From Cerioporus squamosus (Eukaryota > Basidiomycota > Agaricomycetes > Polyporales > Polyporaceae), in assembly GCA_022592435.1 (NCBI GenBank), contig JABYQS010000437.1, forward strand, positions 1-22,725: 22,725 bases of DNA, read 5' to 3'. The translations under genes and the position numbers were made by a program. Numbering within the stretch: position 1 is the first letter of the stretch; each line of letters opens with the position of its first letter. This document shows positions 20,348 through 22,725 of the stretch, one piece after another. Below the pieces are notes generated by a model. The model made no database searches and was not told the DNA's origin. It was given only the letters and a program-made list of their open reading frames with translations.

Positions 20348-20900
20348 CTACTGAATGATGACAGTCTCGTTCAAGACCTCAAGGCTAGGGAAGAAGAGCG
20401 CCTGACAGGCAATCAGCATTCTATGTCGTCAGGTGCATTACAGGGAAGTCCATACCCCAACGAGGTTGAAGTGCGCCACCGACAGCGCCGCAGGTCCCTT
20501 CTGAAAGTCACCCGGGACTGTGACCGTGTAGTTCTGCACAAGGGCTCCGGTACCGGGAGCGAGAACAGGGTTGTACGGGCCAGCGAAGAGCACCGTGCCG
20601 AACTGTTCCGTCGTACTGAAACCGTCGCACGTTCCTTGGGGCGCACGACCGTTGCAAGTGATCAACCCAATACCGACTGAGACTTCGAGGGAGTTCGTCA
20701 GACTGTTCTAAAGGACGAGCGAGCGTGTCAGTAACGTACAGGCAGAGGAACGGCGAGAGTATGGAACATACAGGTCGGTCAACCTCGACGATGAAGCTTT
20801 GTCCCGGGGAGAGGGTGGTCTGTGGCGGCGGTGCACGTATCACCGCGTTCTGAGTGGCTGCAAGAGTGGCCAAAAGGGCGACGACGAATAAGGACTTCAT
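20348..20900 (-). CDS. NIS1-like small secreted protein F (APPP subfamily)
   Basis: Three exons, complement(20348-20401, 20456-20707, 20772-20900), encode 144 aa; phase-0 introns of 64 and 54 nt (GTATGT...CTTTAG and GTATGG...GTCAG). A signal peptide ends TLAATQ. The mature start is NAVIRAPPPQTTLSPGQSF, then NSLTNSLEVSVGIGLITC, FGTVLFAGPYNP, VQNYTVTVPGDF, SVAHFNLVG and last exon LFFPSLEVLNETVII. The cysteine pair is CX8C. The APPP, RAP-x-GTC and NETV motifs are shared with gene C, which lies three genes away, so the two subfamilies are interleaved along the array. A clear TATATAAA lies about 83 nt upstream of the ATG. Confidence 0.85.
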
Positions 20901-20982
20901 GGCGTGAAGGGCTGAAGGCGCGTCGACGGGTCCAAAGGGTATGTGGTTGGGTCGCTAGCAAGACACTCACAGGGATGGTCAA

Positions 20983-20990
20983 TTTATATA
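20983..20990 (-). promoter_or_regulatory. TATA box of NIS1-like gene F
   Basis: TATATAAA on the minus strand, about 83 nt upstream of the gene F start codon; the best TATA match among the six copies. Confidence 0.55.
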
Positions 20991-21128
20991 ATTGTCGAAA
21001 GACGGGTAGGATCGGGCGGTTTGTCAAGGAGGCGTGATTCAGCATGGACAGTGACGTATCTAACGCCAGTGAAAGGCTGAATCGTTCAGCTCGCCGGAAG
21101 GCAATGATGATCTGGCGGGTGGCTGTTA

Positions 21129-21720
21129 CTAGCGGCGTATACAATGCCGCATTGTAGGCCGGCAGCCAAGCGCGCGAAGCTCCAGGGTGAAGGTAACAAT
21201 CCGCCGCGTTGTGAACTTCGTGAACGGGCTAGAGATTGTGATGGTGACATTATGCTCCAGCTGGCGAAGCGGATACTTGATATTGCGTGCAGATTTGAAG
21301 AGTCCGACGTCTTGTGGGACGAGTAAGTCAGCGCTTCCGCACTGCGCTCAAGGTGAGGCTGTACGCACGTTGAAGGAATACGAGAGGATACGCACATGAA
21401 ACACCCCAGTAGTCGCCGCCAGCATCTCTTCCTTGGGACTGTTCAGGAACGAGACCTGCTTCGCGCAGGCATCCCGATCGCACAGCGATTCCAAGCTGGC
21501 TCTGCTACCGATGTTGACGGGATTGATGGCTACTTGAGTATGAACGAAAAATGGGCAGGCGCACGCAATGATATAGCAGACCCTCCTGGGCACGCAGCGA
21601 TTGTCCGGGTTAGCCAGGCTACGTTTCGACCGTACTCACCTTGGAAAACCAGCTATGCACGTTCGCAGGTCAGCGATATCGCCGGCCTCCTTGTTCTATG
21701 GCGAATGGAAGGTGCCTAGA
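21129..21720 (-). other. Unassigned region with open frames on both strands
   Basis: On the minus strand three coding-like pieces are bordered by splice-like sites: EAGDIADLRTCIAGFP before a GTGAGT (near 21640), NPVNIGSRASLESLCDRDAC...FLNSPKEEMLAATTG before a GTGCGT (near 21395), and a terminal piece with NIKYPLRQLEHNVTITISSP ending at 21129-21131. The phase of the last junction does not match cleanly. The + strand also holds a 60-codon frame (21144-21326) followed by GTAAGT and a 107-codon frame (21396-21719). I cannot decide which strand is coding, and recognise no family. It could be a broken gene 3' of the MFS permease. Confidence 0.25.
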
Positions 21721-21857
21721 CAGCAGACGAAGACAGTACATGTTGGGAAAGATTGACAAGTGTAAGACACTACAGCAAATCAGGCATTTTTTGTTAGTCT
21801 TACTTAGGTCAGAAGTCTATGAGCACGGCTTGGACGCACCTAGGTATTGTACCGCCA

Positions 21858-22725
21858 CTAACGCGCTGCTGCTCTTGAGCGGCTCTTCCCATCATCGAGC
21901 TTCGCCCCAGGCGCGATGGCCTCCCTCCTGGCGTTCCCCTGGCTAGGTACCACCACAGAACGCTACGCGAACCACGTTTCGCGGTCATATACCCAAGGGC
22001 AAAGGAATGGCCAAGTACGTAACGCGGTGCGGGGCGGGCCTGTAGAGCTGCGTACCGAGTACAGCGCCCAGGTTCCCCACGCTGATCTGCATGGCCGTCG
22101 CCGTGGCGCGTTTCGTTTGTCCGACCACGTTCATGGCCGGTAAGCTGAGCGCGAGCGCAGTCGCGGGGTAGATCCCTCCGGCCGCGAAGAATGTTCCCAG
22201 GTACGAGATGCCCGGGCGCCCGGTCGGATCCTTGTTGCCAATGAGGATGGCATACCCGATGACGGCGAGCAGACTGCTCCCAATGATGAACGGTGCGCGG
22301 CGTTGCAGCTTCTCAGACACGACGGCGATGATGATGGTCAAAATGGTGGCGAGTGCGTACGGAGGGACGGAAAGCAGCTGCGCATTCGCGGCGGTGAAGC
22401 CGAGGGCGTTGATGATGCTGGGAAGGAAGAGCGAGAGGGTGTAGAGCGGTAGGGATAACGTGTGGAACGTCAGCCCGTACAGCCAACACTCGGGATCTTT
22501 GAGCGCATGTCCGACCCCTGCCCAGGTGAAGGGCTCCGATGCTGTGGCATCGGAATCGGCGGCGAGGCGAGACTGGATGACGGCGCGCTCAGGCTCTGTT
22601 AGGAAAGGAGCCGTGGAAGGGTAGTCATAGATGAAAAGATAGGCCGAGAGAGCGACCACGACGGTCAAGATGCCCTCGATGATGAAGATCCAGCGCCAAC
22701 CATTAGACAGGCCAGCGACGCCAGA
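21858..22725 (-). CDS. ACS/Dal5-type MFS permease, 3' part, frameshifted end
   Basis: The 3' part of a gene that begins beyond the right edge. The first residues (GWRWIFIIEGILTVVVA) are the sixth-helix region typical of the anion:cation symporter branch of the major facilitator superfamily (allantoate, nicotinate, pantothenate and similar acids). Six helices of the second half follow: GLTFHTLSLPLYTLSLFLPS, ALATILTIIIAVVSEKLQRR, FIIGSSLLAVIGYAILIG, YLGTFFAAGGIYPATALALS, then KRATATAMQISVGNLGAVLG and TQLYRPA. The frame then breaks near 22025. The expected RYVLGHSFALGY and the tail NARREAIAPGAKLDDG are present but in other frames, with further one-base changes near 21978, 21964 and 21944 before TAG at 21858-21860. 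The substrate cannot be told from the sequence. Either the last 50 codons are damaged or the sequence has errors there. Confidence 0.8.

Noticed and set aside
1..22725. CRISPR arrays, insertion sequences, LTR elements
   Set aside because: No direct-repeat/spacer pattern, transposase or reverse transcriptase motif, or terminal repeats were seen. The organism is eukaryotic.
1..22725. Secondary-metabolite or mating-type cluster
   Set aside because: No backbone synthase, P450, homeodomain or pheromone receptor was found. The genes between the secreted-protein copies are unrelated housekeeping genes.

Overview
The window looks like nuclear DNA of an Agaricomycete (mushroom-forming basidiomycete, possibly a polypore). 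The genes are GC-rich and cut by many short introns (mostly 41-75 nt, GT-AG, with donors such as GTACGT, GTGCGT and GTGAGT). The recognisable proteins are fungal: a KRE6/SKN1 beta-glucan synthesis glycosidase, an Ulp2-type SUMO protease with the basidiomycete catalytic layout, a DUF4436 membrane protein, a ZIP9/Atx2-like metal transporter, an ACS-family (Dal5-like) MFS permease and small secreted proteins. No bacterial, viral or transposon signatures were recognised.

Layout, left to right. A broken fungal C2-domain-type gene enters from the left on the + strand (1-833). Every other recognised gene is on the minus strand. Two NIS1-like secreted-protein genes (A, 981-1544; B, 2480-3061) come first. 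They are followed by a DUF4436 gene (3965-5388) with a decayed partial copy behind it (5433-5740), the ULP2-like SUMO protease (5969-9870), KRE6 (10759-12949), a gene-poor 2.2-kb stretch, and the ZIP transporter (15161-16374). Four more NIS1-like genes follow (C, 16911-17466; D, 17950-18527; E, 19142-19697; F, 20348-20900), then an unassigned region with open frames on both strands, and the 3' half of an MFS permease (21858-22725) that runs off the right edge.

The main feature is the lineage-expanded family of six small secreted proteins (144-148 aa), two on one side of a housekeeping block and four on the other. All six have the same three-exon, phase-0 structure, a signal peptide and exactly two cysteines in the mature chain. 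They fall into subfamilies by N-terminal motif and cysteine spacing, and these are interleaved along the DNA. The closest family I recognise is NIS1, conserved fungal secreted effectors. That assignment rests on pattern memory and was not searched. The intervening genes concern the cell wall (KRE6), SUMO removal (ULP2), metal transport (ZIP) and an uncharacterised membrane protein. I see no operon-like logic; they look like ordinary neighbours.

Sequence quality caveat. One-base frame shifts are concentrated in three zones (about 160-620, 8400-9700 and 21940-22030), while genes elsewhere read cleanly across all their exons. Either these are draft-assembly indels or the affected genes are decaying. 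The intact splice phases around the breaks in ULP2 favour the first explanation there.
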